Below are positions 10,756 to 19,514 of a stretch of 64,000 nt of DNA, in pieces. The DNA is from Kazachstania africana CBS 2517 (Eukaryota > Ascomycota > Saccharomycetes > Saccharomycetales > Saccharomycetaceae). The notes below the pieces were generated by a model. The model did no database searches and was not told the origin of the DNA. It was given only the letters and a program-made list of their open reading frames with translations. How positions within the stretch are numbered: the stretch's first letter is position 1; every line of letters begins with the position of its first letter. The stretch covers positions 868,001 to 932,000 of the forward strand of contig NC_018943.1 of assembly GCF_000304475.1 (NCBI RefSeq), written 5' to 3'. The translations under genes were made by a program, and so were the position numbers.

Positions 10756-11357
10756 ATAGCCTCATATAAATTCCTAGGAAGGTGGGATATAGATACCATT
10801 ATTCCTATAAATATTTTGCATTAAAAGTCTATTAGTGAGCACTAATTTTTTTTCTTTTAATTTTAAATGCTTAAAAGTTGCAAAATTTATTCTTTTAGAA
10901 ACAAAACACTAATTTTTTTACAAAACGTTAGATATTCAGCTTCTTCCCATCTTTTAAGAAAGTCTAAATGTCACTCACATATTTTATTTAGCTTTGTTCC
11001 TTATATTCAGTATCCGAATGGGTACTCTATTCATATAGTACTAAATAAGAAGCTCTTTAATTTTATACATAATTTGCCCCATCTGTTAAAGAAACAACTT
11101 CAATATTTCTCCTACACAATCGAAATAACTTTAAACCATATTATAAACACAAAAACTAGCAATCAATGAAGAAGTACATCCAATACTCTGATTATTATTT
11201 CTCTTGCTAGTCCCTATAGAGAGAGTCTTCTGTAGATTTCGCGCAATGTTTATATCAGGCATCGAACCATGAGAAAAATAAAAACAAAAACAAAAATATA
11301 CCTAGTATACTCACAATTGAAGAAAGTGGAATATAAGCAATTGGTAGTTACTTTCAC
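10756..11357. other. PEP7-BFA1 intergenic region, synteny breakpoint
   Basis: A 602-base A+T-rich spacer with homopolymer T and A tracts near 10848-10856 and 11277-11297. A 100-codon frame at 10867-11169 is open but compositionally like random A+T-rich sequence and has no recognisable homologue. To the left the order is that of S. cerevisiae chromosome IV, to the right that of chromosome X, so an interchromosomal junction relative to S. cerevisiae lies here. Confidence 0.6.
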
Positions 11358-13022
11358 ATGAGAGACGTGACCGAGACTTCATTTGAAGATTTAGAAACCT
11401 CTATTTCAAGAGAACAGCCGGTACAAACGTCTTCTCGTTTGCCTCATCAACTAAGAAACATGAAATCTTATCCAACTCCGTCGACTGGTAGCTCCAATGC
11501 TACGGTCTTTTCTGATAACCTTAGAGAAAGAGTTTGGTCTAGCAACTTTTCTGATGGTGAAATTGGTGAAGAAGATGAGTATTTGGGCGACTTTATGGAT
11601 TTTCATAATAAAAAGGATAATTTTGACAAAGCTATAAGAACGCACCTAAATAATAACAACACGAGTACAGCTAGAAGGCTACATTCTTCTCCCACTAGAA
11701 GAAGTCAGGAATTTGCTCAGAAATTTGACAAGCTTCTCACTGTAAGTGCTCCAAAGACGAGAGCTGGCCTCTCGAGAGAAGAAACCGGTGGAAGCTTGAG
11801 GCAACCAAAATCTATGATGAATTTACATAATCGAAGAGACATTAATAACTATATGGATATCGCTAACAATAATGACAATATGGCAGGGCTGAAGAGTAGT
11901 AAATCATATGGTAGTCTACGAAATCCTTCAAGAAATAACAATACGGTTAGATTCAAAAAATCCTTATCAAATTTGATACCATCCGCACCAGTAATCCAGG
12001 AACAAGACGAAGATAATTCGAGTGACGATTTCATGAATGATACCGTAATAGGACCTTCAACAAACAGAGAACAATTTCTGAAAAAGTTTGAAGAAGACAA
12101 CCTTGAACAGGAGGATGACGCAGATTTCGCCTTTGATGAATCTGTTTTACAACCTCAATTCTTATCTAAAATTGCCATAACTCGATCAAATTCAAAGGTT
12201 TCAACTGATATGTATGAAATTGAGGACGCTGAAAACTTATTAACCCCACAACTACATAGGCAATCCAGACAGAGGGTAGTCATGGGCCCTGACACATTCA
12301 AAGATCCTCGAGTAAATAGCAGAAAGCCTTCAGGTGGATTCATACCGCCAACATCCAAAATTAAAACGATCAAGCAACAGATAGACTGTAATACACCGAT
12401 AAAGAGGGGGAATATGCAGTATAACCCACGAACTATGAAATGGGAGGGAAATGAAAAGGTTTTAAGTACATTTGATGTAATGGAAGATAAACCTTTACTT
12501 ATCAGGAATAAAAAATCGGATTCAAATGAACTAGAGAATGTGAAGATAAGATCAAACTCCAATAATCCAAGAGTAGTGGGGAACATGGTCTTCGACGAGA
12601 AAAATCTAAGATGGGTAAGTATTCATGAAGAGCAAGCCGACCCATTTGCTGGGGTTGATAAAATACTTAATTTACCCAAAAGGAAGAAGTCTTCGCCCTT
12701 TTTAAGATCTCAAAGTCACTCAACTACAAATAGAAGAACTGCTTCTTCGAGCCTTGCGTCCAGAAAATACAATACAATTGGTGGCAGAGGAAGCCCTACC
12801 GAGTATAATGAGGCAGATCCTGCATTCTTTGTCAATTCCAGACAGCTAGAGCATTTTTATCATGAAGAGAATAAATGGAATAAGAAAGTTGGCGCATGGT
12901 TTATTTTAGGTAATCAAGGAGAAGAGGACGATCTGTCTAAAAATATCACAATAACAAACCATGACCATAAAGAATTCATGTATGAAATAAGAAAGATGGT
13001 ATTAAACTCGACAAGAAATTGA
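11358..13022 (+). CDS. BFA1: Mitotic exit checkpoint GAP component Bfa1
   Basis: Partner of Bub2 in the two-component GAP that holds the GTPase Tem1 inactive at the spindle pole until the spindle is correctly oriented; regulated by Cdc5 and Kin4 in S. cerevisiae. The 554 residues (S. cerevisiae 574) share the N-terminal TSFEDLET motif and the block FNKKD-like DFHNKKDNFDKAI near residue 75. The core near residues 328-355 reads KIKTIKQQIDCNTPIKRG followed by YNPRTMKWEGNE. The VVGNMVFDE / LRWVS block follows near 405-420, and the C terminus reads EIRKMVLNST. Most of the first half is Ser/Asn-rich and probably phosphorylated. It precedes KCH1 as in YJR053W/YJR054W. Confidence 0.95.
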   Translation: MRDVTETSFEDLETSISREQPVQTSSRLPHQLRNMKSYPTPSTGSSNATVFSDNLRERVWSSNFSDGEIGEEDEYLGDFMDFHNKKDNFDKAIRTHLNNNNTSTARRLHSSPTRRSQEFAQKFDKLLTVSAPKTRAGLSREETGGSLRQPKSMMNLHNRRDINNYMDIANNNDNMAGLKSSKSYGSLRNPSRNNNTVRFKKSLSNLIPSAPVIQEQDEDNSSDDFMNDTVIGPSTNREQFLKKFEEDNLEQEDDADFAFDESVLQPQFLSKIAITRSNSKVSTDMYEIEDAENLLTPQLHRQSRQRVVMGPDTFKDPRVNSRKPSGGFIPPTSKIKTIKQQIDCNTPIKRGNMQYNPRTMKWEGNEKVLSTFDVMEDKPLLIRNKKSDSNELENVKIRSNSNNPRVVGNMVFDEKNLRWVSIHEEQADPFAGVDKILNLPKRKKSSPFLRSQSHSTTNRRTASSSLASRKYNTIGGRGSPTEYNEADPAFFVNSRQLEHFYHEENKWNKKVGAWFILGNQGEEDDLSKNITITNHDHKEFMYEIRKMVLNSTRN

Positions 13023-13315
13023 TCAACTAGCAGCTTTAGCGGACTGAAACCATTGCATATGTCAGGGACAATTTACATGAGGCGTACCTGAACTTTTCAA
13101 ATATTTTTTTCGCGCAAGTGAAACATTCCGAAGTCATTTTCGTGTTTATAAAACAGTTCAAAATTCTCGAGATTCTTGCCAGCTACCATTGTCATTACTG
13201 AATGCCAAGACAGACAAACAGCATCAAGATTATCTTCGAACCAGAGCATTTATGCTATACTGGAACATAGGCTACTGAAAACCAGACGTTAGGTACTTTT
13301 ACGTGCACTTTAATT

Positions 13316-14689
13316 ATGTTCTACAACGACTGGAGGCATTCTATTAACCCAAAGACTTTTGATGATGTTGATCTATACCTGTTCTTTAACTTCAGGTTCA
13401 CCACCATACTAAGCTATGCATTCGGCACCTGGTTTTTCATATTTTTGAAATGTGCATCATTTGTTTCTGATATATATACATGCATCAAATTGTTGGCATT
13501 CAATACGTGGTCCAATAGTATCATTAAACCGTACCTTTCCTTCAATATATCAAGATGGCTTTTTAGTGGTTGTATCCTTGCATCGATTGTTTTACTAATT
13601 TGGGAAATTATATCCGGTATCAGAGTTTATCGTACAAGAAATATCGCACTGTGCTACATTAACAACTTTTCCAGGAACCTCTATTCTATGACAAGCTATC
13701 AAAAATTCTGCGTTCTTAATAAAATATCAGCCAAAAGCTTCTTCCAAAAGACAAGCTTTTTCGTATATTTTGAAATAAGAGACTGTATCAGGTTAATTTT
13801 TGCCGATACCCCTAGGCAAGTGATCAACGGTCTGACACTATGGTCTGTTTTGATAACAACACAGGAGGACTATGATCTTGGCGATCTTGAATCAATACAG
13901 GGTTTTGCCAATAAGATTAAGATGATTGCAGAAACAAATAAGGAAGAGGCTATTTTACTAATATTCATGTTTTTATCCTTCATCCTATGGGCATTTTTTA
14001 TAACTAAATTTATTTGTGCCGTTATTTGTTCCCCATTCGTGTATTTTGCATTGATCAAAGAAGCCAAATATAGCAGTCTCAGAGAATACGTCTGTATGTC
14101 AATAAGTGACCATATCGACAATCTAATTGTAAAACAACAAAGGAAGAAACTAGGCGAGGAAAACCAAAAGGCAACCTTATTATCATATAGTGAATCTTCT
14201 ATCGAGCTAAGTGACTTAGAAGCAAATGGTAGTACAGAGTACATTTTCGCTGGCTCTTATGACGATTCAAACACCTCATTTCCTACAAAGGTGCGCCCGG
14301 CTGGGATTTTTCCTGAAAATGACAGTACGAAAGATTCAGAAATTGACATCTTAGCGAAGCCAGTAAGAATAACATCAGCCATCATAGATGTCAATAGCTA
14401 CAATTCTGCTCCTAATAGACCTTACATACGGAAGTTACAAAACAATAATTCACAGTATTCCATTGAGCCTTTGGAAGGTAATATAAATGGATCATCAACG
14501 TCACTGCTATACGGACAAGGAGACTCGAACAAACCATACAGACCGAAACCCCCAAACTTAAACATGGGAGGACAAAGTTATCTTGGTAACTCACAACAAA
14601 CGCATATTTTCACACCCATCAAAGCATATTTCAGAGAGGAAGATAGAGATAATAATGATTATGAACGGCTCATAAAGCATAAGTACTAA
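13316..14689 (+). CDS. KCH1: Kch1/Prm6-family potassium influx membrane protein
   Basis: Fungal low-affinity K+ transporter component that, in S. cerevisiae, promotes K+ entry and Ca2+ channel activation during the pheromone response. The protein has 457 residues (S. cerevisiae Kch1 about 497). Hydrophobic segments lie at about 28-50, 78-102, 160-185 (re-entrant or weak) and 213-248; the last ends in a long run with Cys and Phe. A hydrophilic Ser/Asp/Asn-rich cytoplasmic tail follows from about 260 to the end. It follows BFA1 as YJR054W does; the S. cerevisiae paralogue PRM6 is pheromone-induced. A single Ste12-type element TGAAACA lies at 13119-13125. Confidence 0.9.
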   Translation: MFYNDWRHSINPKTFDDVDLYLFFNFRFTTILSYAFGTWFFIFLKCASFVSDIYTCIKLLAFNTWSNSIIKPYLSFNISRWLFSGCILASIVLLIWEIISGIRVYRTRNIALCYINNFSRNLYSMTSYQKFCVLNKISAKSFFQKTSFFVYFEIRDCIRLIFADTPRQVINGLTLWSVLITTQEDYDLGDLESIQGFANKIKMIAETNKEEAILLIFMFLSFILWAFFITKFICAVICSPFVYFALIKEAKYSSLREYVCMSISDHIDNLIVKQQRKKLGEENQKATLLSYSESSIELSDLEANGSTEYIFAGSYDDSNTSFPTKVRPAGIFPENDSTKDSEIDILAKPVRITSAIIDVNSYNSAPNRPYIRKLQNNNSQYSIEPLEGNINGSSTSLLYGQGDSNKPYRPKPPNLNMGGQSYLGNSQQTHIFTPIKAYFREEDRDNNDYERLIKHKY

Positions 14690-15157
14690 GTTATACACAA
14701 TAATATTTAATTGTAGTCGATATGCATTTTTTTTTTTTCAGCATAAAATTTTGACGATTGCAGCCACATATAAAGGCAAGGGGCAGCGTTTCACGAAGGC
14801 ACTTTTCCCTGCAAAGCTTAATGCCGTCAGCATATACTGTATAGGCTACAAATTCACTACAGGACAGAGGATGAGATATATTTCAAGAGCCATTTTCCTG
14901 TGACATCTTTTGAATAACTATGCAAATAACAAATCGTATATACTTGAATTAATAACCAATACGCTGCTACTATAGTTGCTCTATTCAAGCAGCTGGTGAT
15001 TTAACCGCATGCTATGTTCTATAACGTTATAGTAGTAAACATATTTATTTCTAAGTTCTTATATTTTCAGCGCTGGAGAAAAAAAATGTGAGGAGGAACC
15101 ATCATTGTTATGGGGAGTATGTATAATTTATAATCTTACAGCAAACACGTGGTTTTA
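14690..15157. other. KCH1 to tRNA-Arg intergenic region
   Basis: 468 bases without a convincing reading frame. A T13 tract lies at 14727-14739, a TATA-like ATATAAAG at about 14768, and the Pol III initiator-like CAAACA at 15142-15147, ten bases before the tRNA. I see no C/D or H/ACA snoRNA signature. Confidence 0.5.
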
Positions 15158-15229
15158 GTTCCGTTGGCGTAATGGTAACGCGTCTCCCTCCTAAGGAGAA
15201 GATTGCGGGTTCGAGTCCCGTACGGAACG
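15158..15229 (+). tRNA. tR(CCU): tRNA-Arg (anticodon CCU)
   Basis: A full 72-base cloverleaf can be drawn: acceptor GTTCCGT with ACGGAAC, D arm GCGT/ACGC, anticodon stem TCTCC/GGAGA around the loop CTCCTAA (anticodon CCT), T arm GCGGG/CCCGT with TTCGAGT, and discriminator G. There is no intron. A T7 terminator follows at about 15233-15239. In S. cerevisiae the single tR(CCU)J gene also lies in this YJR054-YJR055 neighbourhood, so position as well as sequence is conserved. Confidence 0.97.
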
Positions 15230-15417
15230 GATATTTTTTTACCATTTTTTCAACTCAGATATATGAGTGAATATCTTTATAAAGGCAGCAGAAGTAATAT
15301 CAGAGGTAACAATATCTGATATTCGTTTCATTTCTCGTATGACTTTATTTTTGAAGTTCCGATAATGGTGCTAAGATAATCCCATTAGTGATCTACTAAA
15401 AAAAAAAAAAAAAGAAT

Positions 15418-15431
15418 GCGATGAGATGAGC
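15418..15431 (+). promoter_or_regulatory. PAC motif upstream of HIT1
   Basis: GCGATGAGATGAGC matches the PAC (polymerase A and C box) consensus over its whole length. It lies 29 bases upstream of the HIT1 ATG, immediately after an A17 tract. It fits control of HIT1 with the ribosome biogenesis regulon. Confidence 0.7.
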
Positions 15432-15459
15432 TTCTAACCTTTTATCTGCAAAAGATATT

Positions 15460-15936
15460 ATGAGTATGACCATAATGGGATCTGCAAGGGTTAACAAATG
15501 TGGTGTGTGCCAAAAAAATGATTCAAAATATAAATGCCCCAAATGTGCTCTAAATTATTGTTCGCTGGTGTGTTATAAGAACGAAAATGTACATCGTCAT
15601 GACCAACAAGAGGAAGCAAATATTATAAAAAACAACGAGCCTAAAGAAGTACCAAAGAGTGAAATGAGGGAAGAGAAGACGCTGAAATCACCTGAGCTTG
15701 ATAAGATATATGCAGGCACTCCAGAACTCAAGGAATTACTGAAGTATAATACAGTGAAATTCCATTTGCACAAAGTTTACAAAATTCTAATAAGTAATGA
15801 CGGTAATTTGACAACTGAAATGAAGAATCAATTAGCTATTGATTACCTCAATACATTGAGATTTGGAGGATTGCATTATAATGAAGCTATCGAAGAGTTT
15901 TGTGAGATATTTTTACAAAAATTGGAAAAGAAGTAG
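15460..15936 (+). CDS. HIT1: Box C/D snoRNP assembly factor Hit1 (zf-HIT)
   Basis: Small zinc-finger protein that with Rsa1 stabilises Snu13 and helps assemble box C/D snoRNPs in the nucleus. The 158 residues carry an N-terminal HIT zinc finger at about 14-48 with CGVC, CPKC, NYC and C ligands followed by His residues. The C-terminal helical region contains the family segment NGNLT-like DGNLTTEMKNQLAIDYL. ATG at 15460 is used; an ATG at 15466 or 15475 would remove only two to five residues. It sits between tRNA-Arg and YJR056C as in S. cerevisiae. Confidence 0.92.
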   Translation: MSMTIMGSARVNKCGVCQKNDSKYKCPKCALNYCSLVCYKNENVHRHDQQEEANIIKNNEPKEVPKSEMREEKTLKSPELDKIYAGTPELKELLKYNTVKFHLHKVYKILISNDGNLTTEMKNQLAIDYLNTLRFGGLHYNEAIEEFCEIFLQKLEKK

Positions 15937-16317
15937 AAAGATGCTACAATTTACATATAACACACGAAGAAGGAAAAACTAGATATAACGCCATTGATTT
16001 TAAAGACACTATTAGCTTACCGGGGACTAACCGCACTCAAAACCGCTTTGAATTTATTTGGTATAACTGATAGATTTCATTTGGTTTATACCTAGAGAAA
16101 GACTCTGTGTGAGAACCACAATCGTAATCAGAAGACTAGTTTGATATTTTGGATGTTAATATTAATTTATGAATTTCTACGTATTTATTACTATGTACAC
16201 ACATCGTAGACCACTGAATATTTATAATCGATAAAGTACCATATGAAAAGAACAGTGGGATTTATGGCCACCAAGACCTGTTTACATATAGTATAATGCA
16301 AAAGAAAAACCCACTAT
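15937..16317. other. Long convergent spacer between HIT1 and YJR056C
   Basis: 381 bases between two convergent genes, while other convergent pairs in this window are separated by only 20-117 bases. No reading frame of note. I looked for C (TGATGA) and D (CTGA) boxes, a Pol III B box and long stems and found no convincing set, so content is unknown. Confidence 0.4.
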
Positions 16318-16968
16318 TCACGTTTCTCTCATCTCATCACGGAAGAAAGCGATCTTTTGTTTCTTAGATAGTGTAGTGGAGATGGCCATTGAATCGTGAG
16401 TCTTGTTAATTCCGGGAACTCTATTGAGTTCTTTCAAATCATTTTGCGACGTAATAGGTAGATTTTCTCGCTCAAATGAGGTCTTATCCTCTGCGATATC
16501 CTCCCGTTTTGCTTTAAGGCATTTTCTCCTATATTTTACACCAGTAACTGCGGTATCAGAAAGTTCAACCGATAAAGGAGGCATAGACAGCTTGAACTTG
16601 GGCACCGAACTATTATTGTTGGCTTCATTTGTGTTACAAAAGTTGAAATCATGATTCCCATGGGCCTTCTGATCATTATTATTACTTGGCAAAATGTCGT
16701 TTCTTTGTTTGAGACACCAAAGTTTGATATCGTCGACTGACGTCACGGAACCATCATTTAAAAGACCTAAAATGTCATCTAGACAATTTAAGTAACCTTG
16801 ATACTTGCATAGCGAATTTTTTTCGTTTGCAACCCTATATAACTTGGCAACCGCATTGGCGGCTATTTTAAAATCTTGTGAAAGTTCGCTATTTAAAGAT
16901 TCAATAGCTTGTTTCGTAGGAGGTTGCTCCGGGGGTAGAACTTTTTCCAAACTATTTAAGCGTTCCAT
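16318..16968 (-). CDS. YJR056C: Uncharacterised conserved protein, YJR056C orthologue
   Basis: A 216-residue protein (S. cerevisiae about 236) with no assigned molecular function. The N-terminal half (residues 1-95) is predicted helical and includes FKIAANAVAKLYRVANEKN and a YLNCLDDIL stretch followed by LKQRND. The second half is polar, with a basic segment RRKCLKAKRED near 150. I recall the fungal family being assigned to a TAPR1-like domain; this was not verified. Identity rests on its position between HIT1 and tRNA-Tyr/CDC8, its strand, and similarity of the N-terminal helical block. Confidence 0.82.
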   Translation of the reverse strand: MERLNSLEKVLPPEQPPTKQAIESLNSELSQDFKIAANAVAKLYRVANEKNSLCKYQGYLNCLDDILGLLNDGSVTSVDDIKLWCLKQRNDILPSNNNDQKAHGNHDFNFCNTNEANNNSSVPKFKLSMPPLSVELSDTAVTGVKYRRKCLKAKREDIAEDKTSFERENLPITSQNDLKELNRVPGINKTHDSMAISTTLSKKQKIAFFRDEMRET

Positions 16969-17296
16969 ATGCCTATAAGTTAGTGGATTTATCCTATGTA
17001 TCGAAGATATTGCGAATTATGACACAAAATGGGCTACAAAGCTTTAAATCTGTATAGAAAAGCTTAGGAACAAATCTGTTATAACTTCAAAAAAAAGTGG
17101 AAACGCAAACACTTTACTACTATAAAGTAGCACCTTATGTTTATAAGCAAAAGTCGTGTCTTGACTGAATGATGAGCTTTCTCTCCATGTCGGCACCATC
17201 TCATTTTCAGATTAAAAGAGGGAATGCCTGTGATAGTAAAAAAAATTGTCAAAATTTCGTAAAGAGCGACTATACATTTTTTAGTCAAAAAAAATA
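16969..17296. other. YJR056C upstream region
   Basis: 328 bases between the YJR056C start and the 3' end of the minus-strand tRNA-Tyr. It holds the YJR056C promoter and, at 17287-17294, an A8 run that is the Pol III terminator (T8) of the tRNA gene. Nothing else is recognisable. Confidence 0.5.
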
Positions 17297-17388
17297 TCTC
17301 CCGGGGGCGAGTCGAACGCCCGATCTCAAGATTACTTTGATATTTCACATTACAGTCTTGCGCCTTAAACCAACTTGGCTACCGAGAG
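17297..17388 (-). tRNA. tY(GUA): tRNA-Tyr (anticodon GUA), intron-containing
   Basis: On the minus strand the acceptor CTCTCGG pairs with CCGGGAG followed by discriminator A. The D arm, T arm (TTCGACTC context) and anticodon loop CTGTAA are those of yeast tRNA-Tyr. The 92-base gene contains an intron of about 17 bases at roughly 17333-17349, one base 3' of the anticodon (14 bases in S. cerevisiae); removal leaves the expected 75-base tRNA. A Pol III-type CAACA initiator motif lies 8-12 bases upstream (17396-17400, complement). S. cerevisiae also has a tRNA-Tyr gene next to CDC8. Confidence 0.96.
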
Positions 17389-18470
17389 GATATTTTGTTG
17401 AGATTTGAATATTTTCTAAGCCAACTGATTATGCGCTTTATGAAACTAAATATTCCTTCCAGATTAATTATTTTACGGAGGATCTGGCCGGTAATCAAGC
17501 GTGGCGTTATGAAATGTGTTCGGGTCCCATTCCCTTCTTTCATTTTTTTTTTGTTTTACTTTGAGTATTACACAGTTCAACTGCTTAACTGTTGGCACAG
17601 ATAATACCTTAATACGCACTTTCACTGGTTGCACAATAGCACCGAGTAATTATAGGCTTCTAAGATTCGTTAATTGTGTGCAGTTTTGATTTACCAGTAC
17701 GACCCCAGGGAGTAGCAAACGTTTAAGGTCATTGAGGTCTAACCTCCAAATTTGGGACGCGTCGCGGCAACTTTAACTCTTTTACAATCTGCTGAAGAGT
17801 AAAAGCCTAGTGTCAAATTATAATATTTACTTCTTTCCAGAAAGGTCTTTTGAATTTTCGATGAGCGTCCATTAAAGAGATAAGAAGATAACTAATGAAA
17901 CATTCGACATACGTCGTATCTAACATGTGCGAAAATATCCTTCACAATTATACACGAAGGGGAACATTATAAGAGGGTATGCTTTTCAGTTGATCGATAT
18001 CCCGCCACATAATAATACAGCTAAATGCATGAAATACTGTTGGAAAATTTGGATTTCAATTGAGAAGATGAGAAAAAGGTATTATGCTGGGCTACGAAAT
18101 TGGCGTTCACTCGTACTAACCCACCGAACTACTTAAATTGTACGTCAATTCTAAATTTCCAATGAAACGATTGAACTATATCACTGGTCCTGAACCCACC
18201 TAATATATTGTAGGTCGGGAATGTTTTATGCTATATTTTACAGTCATCAAAAATTGCTGTCCCTTATGGTAAGAGTGATAATGAAAACAGCATTTTCGCT
18301 AACTGAGAGTCTCATGACTAGCGCCTACTTGGATTTTAAAACCATCCTGTCAGTTAGACAAGACTTCTAAGAAGTTGTTATAGATACGAACGTGACAGTC
18401 AATCGATGGGCACTATCGCGTTTTCATTATGAGAAAAAAGTTAAAAGAACGTGGTTCCTGATTTCAGAAA
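17389..18470. other. tRNA-Tyr to CDC8 intergenic region (1.1 kb)
   Basis: No recognisable gene. It contains one MluI cell-cycle box ACGCGT at 17757-17762 and a proximal ACGCGA (complement) at about 18416-18421, plausible MBF sites for CDC8, which is G1/S-regulated in S. cerevisiae. It also holds a TACTAAC branch-point consensus at 18114-18120 with an AG-free stretch to 18213, discussed under findings. I see no LTR. Confidence 0.5.
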
Positions 18471-19160
18471 ATGACGGAAACGAGCAAGCAGAGAAGACAA
18501 ATTGAGAAGTTGATGACCCGTGGTAAGTTCATATTGATAGAAGGGCTGGATAGAGCAGGTAAAACCACTCAGGTGAACAGACTTTATGAGAGATTGTCAC
18601 CGAATTCGGAAAGTATGAAATTTCCTGAGAGATCTACACAAATAGGCGGGTTGATCAACGAATATCTTACAAATAAATCATTCCAGATGCCAGACCAAAC
18701 AATTCACCTCTTATTTTCTTCAAACAGATGGGAAAGACAAGAATACATCGAGAAAACACTTGTTACGGATAAAAAGCATATTGTCATGGACAGATACGTG
18801 TACTCTGGAATTGCATATTCATTAGCTAAGGAAGTGGACGGTATGGACTTTGACTGGTGTTTTGGATGTGACAAAGGGTTGATTAGACCTGATATGACTG
18901 TTTTTCTAGTAAATAGTAAGAGTAACGACAATAGAGAAGGGTTTGGAAAAGAACGATACGAACAAAAATGCTTCCAAGAAAAAGTTCACGAGAAATTCGA
19001 CATAACATTCCAAAAGTTGGCCACGAAGGATAACACCTCTCCTGTCCAAATAATCGATGTCACTGATAAATCAATAACCGAAGTAGAAGAGTTGATATGG
19101 AAAGTTGTTGAGCCAGTTGTCGGGGCCAAATCAGCATCAAACCAACTGTTACGATTCTAG
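18471..19160 (+). CDS. CDC8: Thymidylate kinase
   Basis: dTMP kinase, the essential step dTMP to dTDP in DNA precursor synthesis. The P-loop [10 protein letters not shown] lies at about 24-33. The [16 protein letters not shown] block that binds dTMP follows at about 48-65. The LLFSSNRWE segment is near 83 and the DRYVYSG motif near 107. The lid region contains FGKERYEQ. The 229 residues exceed S. cerevisiae (216) mainly through about 14 extra N-terminal residues; starting at the ATG at 18513 would give the shorter form, but ATG 18471 has a good A at -3. S. cerevisiae APS2, which lies between CDC8 and PTK2, is absent here. Confidence 0.95.
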   Translation: MTETSKQRRQIEKLMTRGKFILIEGLDRAGKTTQVNRLYERLSPNSESMKFPERSTQIGGLINEYLTNKSFQMPDQTIHLLFSSNRWERQEYIEKTLVTDKKHIVMDRYVYSGIAYSLAKEVDGMDFDWCFGCDKGLIRPDMTVFLVNSKSNDNREGFGKERYEQKCFQEKVHEKFDITFQKLATKDNTSPVQIIDVTDKSITEVEELIWKVVEPVVGAKSASNQLLRF

Positions 19161-19514
19161 ACGTTCATTACAATATATATATATACTGAAACATTCAATA
19201 GAACAGCGTACACTCAACTTTGTAGATTACATTCAAATGACTTAACATCATGAGATCAATTTTCGATCACGTGTAACTTTCATGGAGTTTCAGATAGCCG
19301 TTTCGCCCAAAATATCCATCCGTTTCAATTGAAAAATAACGCATAGTGTAAGTGAAAAAGGTACCGTGCCATTAATGGGAAAACAAGGGACCAAGCCATC
19401 AGTTATATACACAATTTGTTGAGCACAGAAGTAGTCTTTGAAGCTGTTACTACCAATTTGAAAACTCTGAGACCAATTTGTGATTATAAGTTGCAAACTA
19501 GAGAAAGATAAACG
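19161..19514. other. CDC8-PTK2 intergenic region
   Basis: 354 bases holding the CDC8 3' end and PTK2 promoter. ATCACGTG at 19265-19272 is a Cbf1/E-box type site. No trace of APS2 (an AP-2 sigma subunit) is visible. Confidence 0.5.

Noticed and set aside
10867..11169. 100-codon frame between PEP7 and BFA1, considered as a counterpart of TIM11, a PEP7 neighbour in S. cerevisiae
   Set aside because: Composition is Ile/Leu/Lys/Asn-rich as expected of random A+T-rich DNA and it does not resemble Tim11.
12155..12586. 143-codon minus-strand frame inside BFA1
   Set aside because: Fully contained in the well-supported BFA1 coding sequence; no similarity of its own.
13119..13125. Ste12 pheromone element TGAAACA upstream of KCH1
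   Set aside because: A single heptamer is expected often by chance; it is noted in the KCH1 entry but is not enough for a separate claim.
19265..19272. CDEI-like ATCACGTG (also 27051-27058) as a possible point centromere
   Set aside because: No 75-90-base, more than 85% A+T CDEII follows and there is no TGATTTCCGAA-like CDEIII. A centromere of an unconventional type cannot be excluded.
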